A DNA stretch of 64,000 nt from CAVSRC01 sp963762605 (GCA_963762605.1 CAVXLJ010000018.1:62001-126000); one strand, 5' to 3'; positions 8,934 to 17,932 are shown, counted from the first letter of the stretch. A program made the numbers and translations. Notes: generated from the letters alone by a model not told the origin.

Positions 8934-11117
8934 CTATAAGACCTTGAACGATGCCGCATCACACGGTCGGCTGAGCAGCCTCGACAATTCGTTGTCGAGG
9001 TGCATCACAGTGATCGACGCCCCCACCATATCAAGTGATGTGCAGTAGGGGCCGATCCAGTTGGCTTCCACGACGATACCTCGCGCCGACAATCTCTGCT
9101 CTACCCGGCGGTAAAGAATATAAAGCTCCATCATCGGCGTTGCGCCGAAAGAATTCACCAGGACGGCTACCCGCTCGTTCGGCTTGGCATTCATCTCCTT
9201 GAGGATGGCGTCTATGGTGGTATCGACGACGGCATCGGCCGACTTCAGACGCTCTCGCGCCACGCCCGGTTCGCCATGAATGCCGATTCCAACCTCCATG
9301 TCTTCGGGCCCGAGCTCGAACGTCGGCCGTCGGATCTGCGGCAGCGAGCAGGGCTCGAGCGCCACACCAATGGTGTAGGTGCGGGCATTCGCCTTGCGCG
9401 TGACCGCTTCGCATGCGTCGAGCGGCAGGCCAAGATCGCAGGCTGCACCGGCAACCTTGAAGATCAGAACATTGCCGGCGACACCGCGCCGGCCGTCGCG
9501 ATCCTCTGCCGAGGAGGAGGCGATGTCATCGGTGGTCAGTACCGTGCGCACCTTGATGCCGCGTTCCTCGGCAAGTTCCGCGCCCATTTCGAAATTCATG
9601 ACGTCGCCGGCGTAGTTGCCGTACACGAACAGCACTCCCGCCTGTCCGGACGCAGCTTCCGCGCAGAGAGCGATCGGGTCGGGCGGCGGCGAAGAGAAGA
9701 TATTGCCAATGGCGACGGCGTCGGCGAGGCCGCGGCCAACATAGCCGAGAAAACACGGCTCATGGCCGGACCCGCCGCCAATGACCAGCCCCACCTTGCC
9801 GGGACGCGGCCCTTCGCGCGCAGCCAGGGCCCGATGTGAGCCGGCAATCGGTGCGAGGTAGCGGCTGTGGGCCTTGATGGCTCCATCCAGCATCTCGTCG
9901 ACGGCATCGTCGGGCTGGTTGAGGAACTTCTTGATTTGCGTGCGCACGATCGGCGGTGTTTGCGTTCGTGCGTCCTTGCGCGGACGAATCGTCGTTACGC
10001 CTTCGGCATTGAGAATGCCGCGCCCCGTTGCCGCATCGGTGATGAGCACACTGGCATAGCCACCGCGCAACAGGGCCAGTAATGCCGGCACCTTGTCGAA
10101 TCCGCCGGCAACGGCAATCCGTGTCTTGATCGTGGTCAGCAGATCGAGCGGAATGCCGATGGTCCGGGCCTCCAGGGGCCCCTCGACGAGTGCGCCATGT
10201 TCGTTGATGAAGCGCCCGGCAAGAACACCGGCCGCCCCGCGCGCCAAATAGTGCTGCAGCGACACCTGTTCGAAAAAGCCGCTGGCGTGAATGGTCGAGT
10301 TCGGCCGCAGTGAGGAAATGCCGAAGATGATGCGGTTGACCTGTGCGAGGGCGGCGAGTTCATCGGCGATCAGCGGCTCTCCCATCAGGGCGCGCGCCAA
10401 TTCAGGAGACCCGACAATGGCCGGAGCACTGATGTTGACGGACTTCGCCGATAGCGCCTTGGCAAAGGTCGAGGTGCACAGGTCGGGCGTGTAGGGGAAA
10501 GTCGCATGCGTCGAGCCAGTCGCCTGAACGACCGTCATATCCTGCAGGGGAGGGATTCTGAGGTGCTCGCCCACCGCCATTACGGTGCGGCCCCAGACCA
10601 CGCCCAGCGTATCGCCGGACTTCAAAATACTCCGAAGGGCGAGCGCTCCGGCCCGCCCCAGCCGCTCGATCAGTGGATGCGTTTCCTCGCTGGGCACCAC
10701 GAGGCAGCTTTCCAGGCCAAAATGCCGTTTGATCTCATCGGCGACGGTCAGCGAAGCCAACTGGGCCGGCTCGATGGAAATGTTGACAATTCCCCGTTCG
10801 CGCGCTTCCGACAGGTAGGCGTTGACGGTTGCGCGAGAGACGCCCATGGCATCGGCGATCTGGCCCTGCGTCAGTCCGTCCTGGTAGTAGAGCCAGCAAG
10901 CCCAGACATACGGGTCGTCCCCAAAACGCAGCGGAATGGCGTCCAGAGTGTCTCCCACGGGACGCCCGGCGCTGGCTTTGCGCGGCTGTGAGGACACTCG
11001 AACGGACATCTTTGCCGACGGTCTGCCTTCAATTGACGACGAAGAATGGCTGCTTTCGCCATTCATTACAATCAACGGCTCAGCTTTGCCGCGCCCGTTA
11101 TGGCGTAATCCGGACAC
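8934..11117 (-). CDS. Fusion of SorC-family sugar-responsive regulator with DhaK
   Basis: The product (up to 727 residues) joins two complete modules. Residues about 64-110 hold a helix-turn-helix (GLTQGQIADAMGVSRATVNA) and about 120-380 the SorC effector domain, ending in the typical LITDAATGRGIL stretch. Residues about 394-727 are a full DhaK: GGGSGHEP with H452, D505 in NYAGDVMNF, and H614 in IHGEPG, the residue that binds the ketose covalently. All three catalytic residues of the family are kept, so the kinase half should work with DhaL next door. The GTG at 11117 has GGAAGGG two bases upstream; ATG 11066 or 11009 are alternatives and do not touch the domains. It is divergent from transaldolase, so it probably controls both directions. 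A comparable domain combination exists under a bifunctional name in public annotation as far as I recall; its mechanism is unknown to me. Confidence 0.9.
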   Translation of the reverse strand: MSGLRHNGRGKAEPLIVMNGESSHSSSSIEGRPSAKMSVRVSSQPRKASAGRPVGDTLDAIPLRFGDDPYVWACWLYYQDGLTQGQIADAMGVSRATVNAYLSEARERGIVNISIEPAQLASLTVADEIKRHFGLESCLVVPSEETHPLIERLGRAGALALRSILKSGDTLGVVWGRTVMAVGEHLRIPPLQDMTVVQATGSTHATFPYTPDLCTSTFAKALSAKSVNISAPAIVGSPELARALMGEPLIADELAALAQVNRIIFGISSLRPNSTIHASGFFEQVSLQHYLARGAAGVLAGRFINEHGALVEGPLEARTIGIPLDLLTTIKTRIAVAGGFDKVPALLALLRGGYASVLITDAATGRGILNAEGVTTIRPRKDARTQTPPIVRTQIKKFLNQPDDAVDEMLDGAIKAHSRYLAPIAGSHRALAAREGPRPGKVGLVIGGGSGHEPCFLGYVGRGLADAVAIGNIFSSPPPDPIALCAEAASGQAGVLFVYGNYAGDVMNFEMGAELAEERGIKVRTVLTTDDIASSSAEDRDGRRGVAGNVLIFKVAGAACDLGLPLDACEAVTRKANARTYTIGVALEPCSLPQIRRPTFELGPEDMEVGIGIHGEPGVARERLKSADAVVDTTIDAILKEMNAKPNERVAVLVNSFGATPMMELYILYRRVEQRLSARGIVVEANWIGPYCTSLDMVGASITVMHLDNELSRLLSRPCDAASFKVL

Positions 11118-11530
11118 TACCCTTCCGCGAACGGGTGGCCACAGGTTATCAGTCGAACGCTGTGCTTGTCACCATAGGTCAGTTATGCGCCGACATATGT
11201 CGATCCGCTAATCGGAAATTCCTTGGCACTGCCGCTGTCGCACCACGCCGGCCGCACAGGCCCCCACGGCGCGCAGGGAGAAGCCGCATGGTACATCGAT
11301 GTTACATACAGAACATGGTTTTGTTATTTTTCTTGATCCGGTTGGCGATTGTGATATCCCGTGGTCAACAGCGTGGGATGGCGAAGAAGCTGCCGAGGAC
11401 AGCCTTGGCGGCCAAGTGTTAGGTACGTGTGCCAGCCCGGCCAATCCGCATTCTGGTCTGCTCCTGACCCGGTGATAAACGAGGGCGGGCGGAGATGTGA
11501 CCGAAAGCCATGAATGGAAAGGTTGGAAAA
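11118..11530. promoter_or_regulatory. Divergent control region, SorC-DhaK / transaldolase
   Basis: This 400-base region has no gene. It holds two perfect palindromes with ACAT/ATGT half-sites, CGACATATGTCG at 11191-11202 and ACATCGATGT at 11293-11302, plus an AT-rich block 11300-11335 (with ATACAGAAC, also present at 14710-14718 upstream of transketolase). They are candidate operators for the SorC-type regulator; binding is inferred only. Confidence 0.45.
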
Positions 11531-12493
11531 ATGGCAGATAAGCTCTCCGCACTCTCTCGGTACACGGTCATCGTCGCAGACACCGGCGACATCGCCCAGA
11601 TCAAGGCCGTCGGGGCCCAGGACTGCACGACGAATCCAAGTCTGATCCTCAAGGCGGCCAGCAAGCCGGAATACATGGCGCTGATGGATGATGCGGTCGC
11701 CTACGCGGCCGCGCACGAACGGACGCCGGAGGCGCGGGTCGAACTGGCCCTGGACAAACTGTCGGTCAATTTTGGCGCCGAACTGACGAAGATCGTGCCG
11801 GGCTACGTATCCACCGAAGTCGATGCCCGCTTGTCGTTTGATGCCGCCGCCACCATCGGTCGCGCCGAACGGCTGATTGCGCTCTATCGGGAAGCGGGCG
11901 TCGATCCCAAGCGCATCCTGATCAAGATCGCGGCCACATGGGAGGGCGTCAAGGCGGCGGCGGCGCTCAAGGAACGGGGCGTTGCCTGCAATCTGACGCT
12001 GATCTTCAGCAAGGCGCAGGCGGCCCTGTGCGGCGCGGCCGGCGTCTTTCTGATCTCGCCTTTCGTCGGCCGGATCACCGATTGGTACAAAGCCCATGGC
12101 ACCGTCGTCACCTCGGCCGATGACGATCCGGGCGTGCGCTCGGTCCGCGAGATCTACGACTATTTCCGGGCTTTCGGCTACAAGACCGTCGTCATGGGGG
12201 CTTCGTTCCGCAACACCGACCAGATTCTGGGACTGGCTGGCTGCGACCGGCTGACTATCAGCCCGAATCTTCTGGAGGAGCTTCGCGGGGCGACAGGCGA
12301 GGTGGTCCGCCAGCTCGGTGCGGCTCCTGCGAGCGGCGAGATCAAGCCATTGGCGCTCGACGAGGCCAGTTTCCGCTGGCAGCTCAACGAGGATGCCATG
12401 GCGACCGAGAAACTCGCGGAAGGCATCCGCAGCTTCGCCAAGGACACGGAGATTCTGTGCGGCCTGCTCCGCGACAAGCTCTCGGCAAGATGA
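11531..12493 (+). CDS. tal: Transaldolase
   Basis: Transaldolase moves a dihydroxyacetone unit between sugar phosphates (fructose 6-phosphate with erythrose 4-phosphate in the classic case), in the cytoplasm. The 320-residue product is of TalB length and shows VADTGDI, the DCTTNPSLI strand with the catalytic Asp, and ILIKIAATWEG with the Schiff-base Lys, followed by CNLTLIFS. ATG 11531 is preferred because the protein then begins MADKLSAL, like other TalB proteins; ATG 11510 would add seven residues. It is convergent with transketolase and divergent from the SorC-DhaK regulator. Its presence in a ketose-kinase island suggests processing of erythrose 4-phosphate. Confidence 0.93.
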   Translation: MADKLSALSRYTVIVADTGDIAQIKAVGAQDCTTNPSLILKAASKPEYMALMDDAVAYAAAHERTPEARVELALDKLSVNFGAELTKIVPGYVSTEVDARLSFDAAATIGRAERLIALYREAGVDPKRILIKIAATWEGVKAAAALKERGVACNLTLIFSKAQAALCGAAGVFLISPFVGRITDWYKAHGTVVTSADDDPGVRSVREIYDYFRAFGYKTVVMGASFRNTDQILGLAGCDRLTISPNLLEELRGATGEVVRQLGAAPASGEIKPLALDEASFRWQLNEDAMATEKLAEGIRSFAKDTEILCGLLRDKLSAR

Positions 12494-12542
12494 TGTCAGC
12501 CGCCGGTCGGTTCGGTTGACCGGCGGACCGGTAAACGAAGCA

Positions 12543-12573
12543 AGCCCGGAAAACGTTTCACGCTTTCCGGGCT
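12543..12573. terminator. Bidirectional terminator between tal and tkt
   Basis: A perfect 10-bp stem (12543-12552 with 12564-12573; AGCCCGGAAA/TTTCCGGGCT) sits between the two convergent genes. Reading on the plus strand it is followed by CGTTCTAT; on the minus strand by TTGCTTCGTTT. Confidence 0.75.
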
Positions 12574-12621
12574 CGTTCTATCGATTGTCCGGCAGGGAAC
12601 TCTGCTGCCCGGCAAAACATG

Positions 12622-14652
12622 TCAGGCATTATCAAGGAGGATGCGGGCACGCGCCACGATGGCCTCCCGGGTGATGCCAAACTCGGCGTAGAGGCGTTCG
12701 GCCGGAGCAGAGGCGCCGAAGCCGTCGAGACCGATGACGTCGTCCTCGCTGTCGACATAGCGTGTCCAGCCGAACTTGCCGGCTGCCTCGACCGCAATGC
12801 GGGGCGCCATGCCCAATACGTCCTGGCGATAGGTGGGCGACTGCTCCTCGAACAGCTCCCAGCACGGCATGGACACCACGGCAACCGAATGCCCCTGGCG
12901 GTGCAGATCTTCCGCCGCCGATATGGCCAGGGATACTTCGGTGCCGGTCGCCAGAAGCGTCAGATCACGCTCGCCGCCGAAAGAGCGTACGAGATAGGCG
13001 CCGCGGGCCGCGAGATTGTCGCCGACGCTTTCGCCGCTGCCGTCACGCAATTGTGGCGCCGCCTGACGCGACAGCGCGAGCAACGATGGCCGAGTGCGAT
13101 TGCAGAGCGCGATGTCCCAGCATTCGAGCGTTTCGACAACGTCGGCCGGCCGCAGGACCAAGAGGTTCGGGATCGCCCGCAACGAAGCCAGATGCTCGAC
13201 CGGCTGATGTGTCGGCCCATCCTCGCCGAGACCGATCGAATCGTGGGTCATGACATAGATGGTGCCCACCCCCATCAGCGCCGACAGGCGGATGGCGCCG
13301 CGCGCGTAATCGGAGAACACCAGAAAGGTGCCGCCGTAGGGGATGACGCCGCCATGAACGGACATGCCGTTCATCGCTGCGCTCATGGCGAATTCACGCA
13401 CGCCGTAGCCGATGTAGCGACCGGATGTCTGGCGGGTGAACTGGCTGTCGACGGCGGCAACGCGGGTGAGGTTGGAGCCGGTGAGGTCGGCCGAGCCGCC
13501 GATCATTTCCGGCACGGCAGCGGCGATCGTTTCAAGAGCGATCTGGCTCGCCTTGCGGGTCGCCACGTTCAGCGGCTTTGCGAACAGCAGAGCCTTGAGG
13601 GTCGCAACCGCGGAAGGATAGTCCAACGGCAGTTCCCGGCTCATCCGGCGGACGAATTCGCTGCGTGTCGCCGTCGGCTTGGCGGCGAGCCTCTCCTCCC
13701 AGGCCTTGCGGCTGGCGGCACCGCGTTTGCCGATTGCCTGCCACCGATCCAGCAGTTCGGCGGGGATTTCGAAAGGTGCGCCCTGCCAGCCGAGGGCCGC
13801 CTTGGTCGCGGCGGCCTCCTCGGCGCCGAGCGGCGCGCCATGACACAATTCCTTGCCGGCCTTGTTGGGTGAACCGAAGCCGATCACCGTCTTCATGGCG
13901 ATCAAGGAAGGGCGCGCGGCTTCGGCCTTGGCGGTGGTGATTGCCGCGTCGAGCGCTTCCGCATCATGGCCGTCGCAGGTCTGGACATGCCAGCCGCAGG
14001 CGGCAAAACGCGCCGGCACGTCCTCGGAGAAGCTGATGCTGGTTGCACCGTCGATCGTGATGCCGTTGTCGTCATAGAGAAGGATCAGCTTGCCGAGCCC
14101 AAGATGGCCGGCGAGCGAGATCGCTTCCTGGCCGATGCCCTCCTCAAGGCATCCGTCGCCGGTGAAGACATAGGTGTGGTGATCGACAAGGTCGGCGCCG
14201 AATTCGTCGGCGAGCCGCCGTTCGGCGATCGCCATGCCGACCGCACCGGCAAGGCCCTGGCCGAGCGGACCGGAAGTGGTTTCGATGCCCCTGGCATGTC
14301 CGAATTCGGGATGGCCGGCGGCGCGCGACCGCCATTGGCGGAACGTCCGGATCTGGTCGAGGGTCATGTCCTCGTAGCCGGTCAGATAAAGGAGCGCGTA
14401 GAGCAGCATGGACGCGTGGCCGTTCGAAAGCACGAGCCGGTCGCGGTCCGGCCATTCCGGATGGCTGGCATCGAATTTCAGATGTTTTGAAAACAGCACG
14501 GTGGCCGCGTCCGCCATCCCGAGCGGTGCGCCCGGATGGCCGGACTTGGCGGCCTCGACGGCGTCGATGGCCAGCGCGCGAACGCAATTTGCGAGTTGGA
14601 AGGTCTCGAGTGCCGCCGCCGGCCTTTCCCGGACCATGGGGTCGACAATCAT
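12622..14652 (-). CDS. tkt: Transketolase
   Basis: This thiamine-diphosphate enzyme moves two-carbon units between ketose and aldose phosphates. The 676-residue product is full length: an N-terminal cofactor domain with GHPGAPLGMAD, GPLGQGLAGAVGMA and the GDGCLEEG motif; a pyrimidine-binding domain with DSIGLGEDGPTHQPVEH; and a C-terminal domain. ATG 14652 has AAGGAG seven bases upstream and gives the normal N-terminus; the frame extends to 14724 without a better start. A housekeeping tkt is expected elsewhere in the genome, so this may be a pathway-specific copy. A role as dihydroxyacetone synthase in formaldehyde fixation was considered, but the surrounding sugar importer argues against it. 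Confidence 0.93.
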   Translation of the reverse strand: MIVDPMVRERPAAALETFQLANCVRALAIDAVEAAKSGHPGAPLGMADAATVLFSKHLKFDASHPEWPDRDRLVLSNGHASMLLYALLYLTGYEDMTLDQIRTFRQWRSRAAGHPEFGHARGIETTSGPLGQGLAGAVGMAIAERRLADEFGADLVDHHTYVFTGDGCLEEGIGQEAISLAGHLGLGKLILLYDDNGITIDGATSISFSEDVPARFAACGWHVQTCDGHDAEALDAAITTAKAEAARPSLIAMKTVIGFGSPNKAGKELCHGAPLGAEEAAATKAALGWQGAPFEIPAELLDRWQAIGKRGAASRKAWEERLAAKPTATRSEFVRRMSRELPLDYPSAVATLKALLFAKPLNVATRKASQIALETIAAAVPEMIGGSADLTGSNLTRVAAVDSQFTRQTSGRYIGYGVREFAMSAAMNGMSVHGGVIPYGGTFLVFSDYARGAIRLSALMGVGTIYVMTHDSIGLGEDGPTHQPVEHLASLRAIPNLLVLRPADVVETLECWDIALCNRTRPSLLALSRQAAPQLRDGSGESVGDNLAARGAYLVRSFGGERDLTLLATGTEVSLAISAAEDLHRQGHSVAVVSMPCWELFEEQSPTYRQDVLGMAPRIAVEAAGKFGWTRYVDSEDDVIGLDGFGASAPAERLYAEFGITREAIVARARILLDNA

Positions 14653-14697
14653 TTTGGTTTCTCCTTGCTGCGAGGGCCGTCGGCCAAAACCGCGAAA

Positions 14698-14733
14698 TAT
14701 CAACGTTTGATACAGAACTAACACAAGAGTGTT
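14698..14733. promoter_or_regulatory. Palindromes between tkt and the rpiB-like gene
   Basis: The divergent region between transketolase and the RpiB-like gene holds TATCAA-CGT-TTGATA (14698-14712, perfect arms) and AACAC-AAGA-GTGTT (14720-14733, perfect arms) in an AT-rich stretch. They are good candidates for an operator and promoter shared by both genes; which regulator binds is unknown. Confidence 0.45.
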
Positions 14734-14879
14734 GTTTTAGGCGAGATTTGTGCTACTTCTTGTGCTGATTATTGATCGGATGCGACAGCCGTGATCGCAT
14801 CGCGGCGTTTGCGGGGGCCGAGTCAGCTTTTCGCCGCCCGGCACGATGCGAAGGATCGGCGCAGCTAAGGAAGGGCATT

Positions 14880-15341
14880 ATGAAGGTGGCAGTTGCCGGC
14901 GACAGCGCCGGCGAGGGGCTGGCGCACGTTCTCGCCGAATATCTCAAGACGCGCTTCGACGTTTCGGAGGTGTCGAAAACCGAGAAAGGCCCCGATCCGT
15001 TCTATGCGAACACGGCCGATCGCGTGGCTTCGGCGGTGAATGCGGGCACCTACGATCGGGCGATTCTCGTCTGCGGTACCGGCATCGGCATGTGCATCAG
15101 CGCCAATAAGGTGCATGGCATCCGCGCGGCCCTCACCCACGACGTCTATTCCGCCCAGCGTGCAGCGCTCTCGAACAACGCCCAGGTCATCACGTTGGGA
15201 GCTCGCGTCGTCGGTGTCGAACACGCCAAGCTGATTGTGGATTCGTTCCTGGATCTGACGGAGAAGTTCGATCAAGATGGGCCGTCTTCCAAGAACGTAA
15301 AAGCTATCGACGAAGTAGATATTAAATACGCAAAGGTATAA
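14880..15341 (+). CDS. RpiB/LacAB-family sugar-phosphate isomerase
   Basis: The 153-residue product belongs to the RpiB family of aldose-ketose phosphate isomerases. It has the early AGDSAGEGLA loop, catalytic Cys65 in LVCGTGIGM and His87 in THD, plus the NKVHGIRAA motif. RpiB itself converts ribose and ribulose 5-phosphates, but members such as DerI and EryI act on D-erythrulose 4-phosphate to give D-erythrose 4-phosphate. The context of DhaK-type kinases and a TIM-like isomerase makes the tetrose reaction likely; this is inference. ATG 14880 follows GGAAGGG and gives the normal start. It is divergent from transketolase and is followed by a terminator. Confidence 0.88.
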   Translation: MKVAVAGDSAGEGLAHVLAEYLKTRFDVSEVSKTEKGPDPFYANTADRVASAVNAGTYDRAILVCGTGIGMCISANKVHGIRAALTHDVYSAQRAALSNNAQVITLGARVVGVEHAKLIVDSFLDLTEKFDQDGPSSKNVKAIDEVDIKYAKV

Positions 15342-15402
15342 TATGTACCCTCCCGAACTATGAGAAGACGGGATTTAACCGTCCATATTTCATAATCGCA
15401 CT

Positions 15403-15438
15403 GAGGCAGTCGTAAACATTGCGGCTGCCTCATTTATA
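15403..15438 (+). terminator. Terminator after the rpiB-like gene
   Basis: A 10-bp stem with one G-U pair (15403-15412 with 15422-15431; GAGGCAGTCG/CGGCTGCCTC) is followed by ATTTATAT. It lies 62 bases after the stop codon. Confidence 0.7.
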
Positions 15439-16116
15439 TCTAGAACAAACCTCCCTCTGTTATCATCACGCCCTTCCGGGGCGCGGATGTGTCGCCCGGA
15501 ATTCCGGCCCGGTGATGGTCGGTGGGGCGCGCCGGCTGCTCTCGGTGTGGCGCTGAAATGCCACGGGCCATCGTCAGGCCGATCCTATTCCGGCGTTTGC
15601 ATTCGCGGGAGAGCCGCCGGAGTTCCGCACCCGACGGGCGCGCTCGAGGATGCGCCACGCCAGCCTCATGTGGTTCGCGCATGGCCGGTTGCGTGCGCTA
15701 AACGACGCAAACACAAGCTTTTTGACGCGAGAGGAGCGGGGCGCTGAGGCGGCGTTCGGTCGGCGGGGTCTTTGCGAACGGAGAAGGACACTGCGTCTTT
15801 TTGGCCGAACGAACATTCGGAATTGACAAATGTCGGCTTATAAACGAACTTTGTCTATGTCGACGGCGAATTGATCGCGTCGACCAAACGAAAGCCCCGG
15901 CGGACCAACGTCGGGGGCGCCTGGGAGGAAGCCAAATGGGATCGCTTGTCGGGGCTGAGGGACAAGGGGTGCCCGGTCGCGGCAAAGCCGCGGAGATCCC
16001 GCACATTTCGGTCGCCAACACGGCTTTTCGGAAATGGCGCCATCGAATCGATGGCGGCGGACTTCATGTCCGCGGCGGCCGGCCAATCATCTGATCCGAG
16101 GAAATGAGAAGGCGTT
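15439..16116. other. Long stretch without a supported gene, before dhaK
   Basis: About 680 bases. A plus-strand frame from about 15557 to 15826 reads smoothly (containing RMRHASLMWFAHGRLRAL) but has no start codon with a ribosome-binding site and matches nothing I know; it could be a gene remnant. Near 15813-15833 an inverted repeat ACATT...AATGT overlaps TTGACA, a possible promoter or operator for dhaK. Confidence 0.45.
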
Positions 16117-17115
16117 ATGCAGCGTTTCATCAACGACCCCGATGAGACCGTCGAGGATACCCTCAAGGGCTTCGTCAAGGCCCATGCCGATATCGTTCGC
16201 CTCTCCACGCACAATCCGCGCGTCATCGTCGCCAGGGGAGCGCCGGTCGAAGGCAAGGTCGGCGTGGTCACCGGGGGCGGCTCCGGGCACGAGCCGGCCT
16301 TCCTGGGATATGCCGGCCGCAATCTGCTCGACGCAGTCGCCGTCGGCGAGCTGTTTTCTTCCCCCACCGCCAAGAGCTTCCTCGATGCCGCGCGGGAAGC
16401 CAACGTCGGCCGGGGAGTTGTCTGTCTCTACGGCAACTACGCCGGCGACAACATGAACGTCAAAATGGCGATCAAGCTCGCCGCCAAGGAAGGCATCGAG
16501 ATCGCCACGGTCGTCGCCAATGACGACGTCTGCTCGGCCTCCACCGAGGAGCGCGAGAAGCGTCGCGGTGTGGCCGGCGAAATCTTCATGTGGAAGTGCG
16601 GCGGCGCCAAAGCGGCCGAGGGGGCGAGCCTGGATGAGGTCCGCGCCACGGCTCAGAAGGCGATCGACAGCTGTCGCTCGATCGGCGTCGGCCTTGGACC
16701 CTGCACGCTGCCGTCGGTCGGCCACCCCAATTTCCTCATCGAGCCCGGCACGATGGAAGTTGGCATCGGCCACCATGGCGAACCCGGCGTTCGTGTCGAA
16801 TCGTTGAAGACAGCGGCCGAGGTCGGCAGGGAGATGGCCGACATCGTGCTTGAGGATCACAACCTCGCGGCCGGGGCGGAGGTTGCCGTCCTGATCTCCG
16901 GTCTCGGGGCGACACCGCTCGACGAGCTCTACATCCTCAACGACACGATCGAGACCGAGATCACCGCCCGCGGCCTCAAGATCCACAAGACATATATCGG
17001 CAACTATTTCACGTCGCTCGACATGGTCGGTGCGACGCTGACGGTCATGGCTCTCGACGACGAGCTGAAGCGCCTTCTGGACGTCGACGTCCAGTGCCCG
17101 GCGAAGCTGTTGTGA
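16117..17115 (+). CDS. dhaK: Dihydroxyacetone kinase-type subunit DhaK
   Basis: DhaK binds the ketose substrate covalently and receives phosphate from DhaL. The 332-residue product is full length and holds GGGSGHEP with H58, NYAGDNMN with D111, and HHGEPG with H220, the three family catalytic residues. It starts MQRFINDPDET after a GAGAAGG ribosome-binding site and its stop overlaps the start of dhaL, so the pair is translationally coupled. Unlike the first DhaK in this island it has no regulator fused to it. With TIM-like and RpiB-like isomerases close by, L-erythrulose kinase (LerK-like) is a reasonable alternative to dihydroxyacetone kinase. Confidence 0.93.
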   Translation: MQRFINDPDETVEDTLKGFVKAHADIVRLSTHNPRVIVARGAPVEGKVGVVTGGGSGHEPAFLGYAGRNLLDAVAVGELFSSPTAKSFLDAAREANVGRGVVCLYGNYAGDNMNVKMAIKLAAKEGIEIATVVANDDVCSASTEEREKRRGVAGEIFMWKCGGAKAAEGASLDEVRATAQKAIDSCRSIGVGLGPCTLPSVGHPNFLIEPGTMEVGIGHHGEPGVRVESLKTAAEVGREMADIVLEDHNLAAGAEVAVLISGLGATPLDELYILNDTIETEITARGLKIHKTYIGNYFTSLDMVGATLTVMALDDELKRLLDVDVQCPAKLL

Positions 17116-17798
17116 TGACAGGGGGCGACGAGATGCAATCGTTCCACAACACCTCCGCCGGCGACATCGTCATCGAACTCGCCAACGAGATCATCAAGAA
17201 CCGCGCCTATCTCAGCGAGATCGACGGCAAGATCGGCGATGGCGATCACGGCGTGAACATGAGCAAAGGCTTTGGCCTCGCCGCCGACCGCATCCGTGGC
17301 AAGGACATGTCACTCGCGTCGGCTCTCGACACGCTCGGCACCGTGCTGGTGACCGAGATCGGCGGATCGATGGGGCCGCTGTATGGCGTGATGTTCATGC
17401 AGTTCGCCGAAACGATCGAAGGGAAAGCCGAGATCGACGCCGAGGCCTTTGGCGCCATGCTGGCGAGCGGCCTCGACGGCATCCAGTCGATCGGCTCGGC
17501 CAAGGTCGGCGACAAGACATTGCTCGATGCCCTGGTGCCGGCAATCGCCGCCTTCAATGGGGCGTTGGCCGCCGGCAAGTCGTTCGACCAGGCACTCGAT
17601 GCGTTGATCGTCGCTGCCGAAAAGGGCCGCGACAGCACCAAGGACATGACCGCCAAGGTCGGTCGGGCGAGTCGCCTCGGCGAGCGCTCGATCGGCGTGC
17701 TGGATGCCGGTGCGACGTCGTGCGCGCTGATCCTCAAGGTCCTGGCGCTCAACGCCAAAGAGAAGCTCGCCGCCGCACAAGGGGAGTTGATCCAGTGA
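17115..17798 (+). CDS. dhaL: Dihydroxyacetone kinase-type subunit DhaL
   Basis: This nucleotide-binding partner of the preceding DhaK is about 227 residues long. The Asp cluster IDGKIGDGDHG (D37, D42, D44), the GDKTLLDAL stretch and the C-terminal GRASRLGERSIGVLDAG loop are intact. The ATG at 17115 overlaps the dhaK stop (TGATG); an internal ATG at 17133 has AGGGGG seven bases before it and is an equally good start. It is the second dhaL in the island. As with the first, no phosphotransferase DhaM is present, so ATP is the probable phosphate donor. Confidence 0.92.
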   Translation: MTGGDEMQSFHNTSAGDIVIELANEIIKNRAYLSEIDGKIGDGDHGVNMSKGFGLAADRIRGKDMSLASALDTLGTVLVTEIGGSMGPLYGVMFMQFAETIEGKAEIDAEAFGAMLASGLDGIQSIGSAKVGDKTLLDALVPAIAAFNGALAAGKSFDQALDALIVAAEKGRDSTKDMTAKVGRASRLGERSIGVLDAGATSCALILKVLALNAKEKLAAAQGELIQ

Positions 17799-17932
17799 CG
17801 CCAGGCCGTGAGGAACGCGCGACATATCGAAGGCTGGCAGGTCCGGGACGATCGGTGCGCCTGCAGCGGCGGCCGCCGAATCTCGCCTGCTGCGCAATCG
17901 CGTATCAGACGACCAGGTGAGGGAGCCGCGCG

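Noticed and set aside
12622..14652. Transketolase as a dihydroxyacetone synthase with DhaK in a xylulose-monophosphate formaldehyde route
   Set aside because: The gene set is suggestive, but a dedicated sugar importer, tetrulose-type isomerases and absence of methanol or formaldehyde genes make it less likely.
15557..15826. Plus-strand frame with protein-like stretch RMRHASLMWFAHGRL
   Set aside because: No start codon with a ribosome-binding site and no family recognised; kept only as a possible remnant in the description of the gap.
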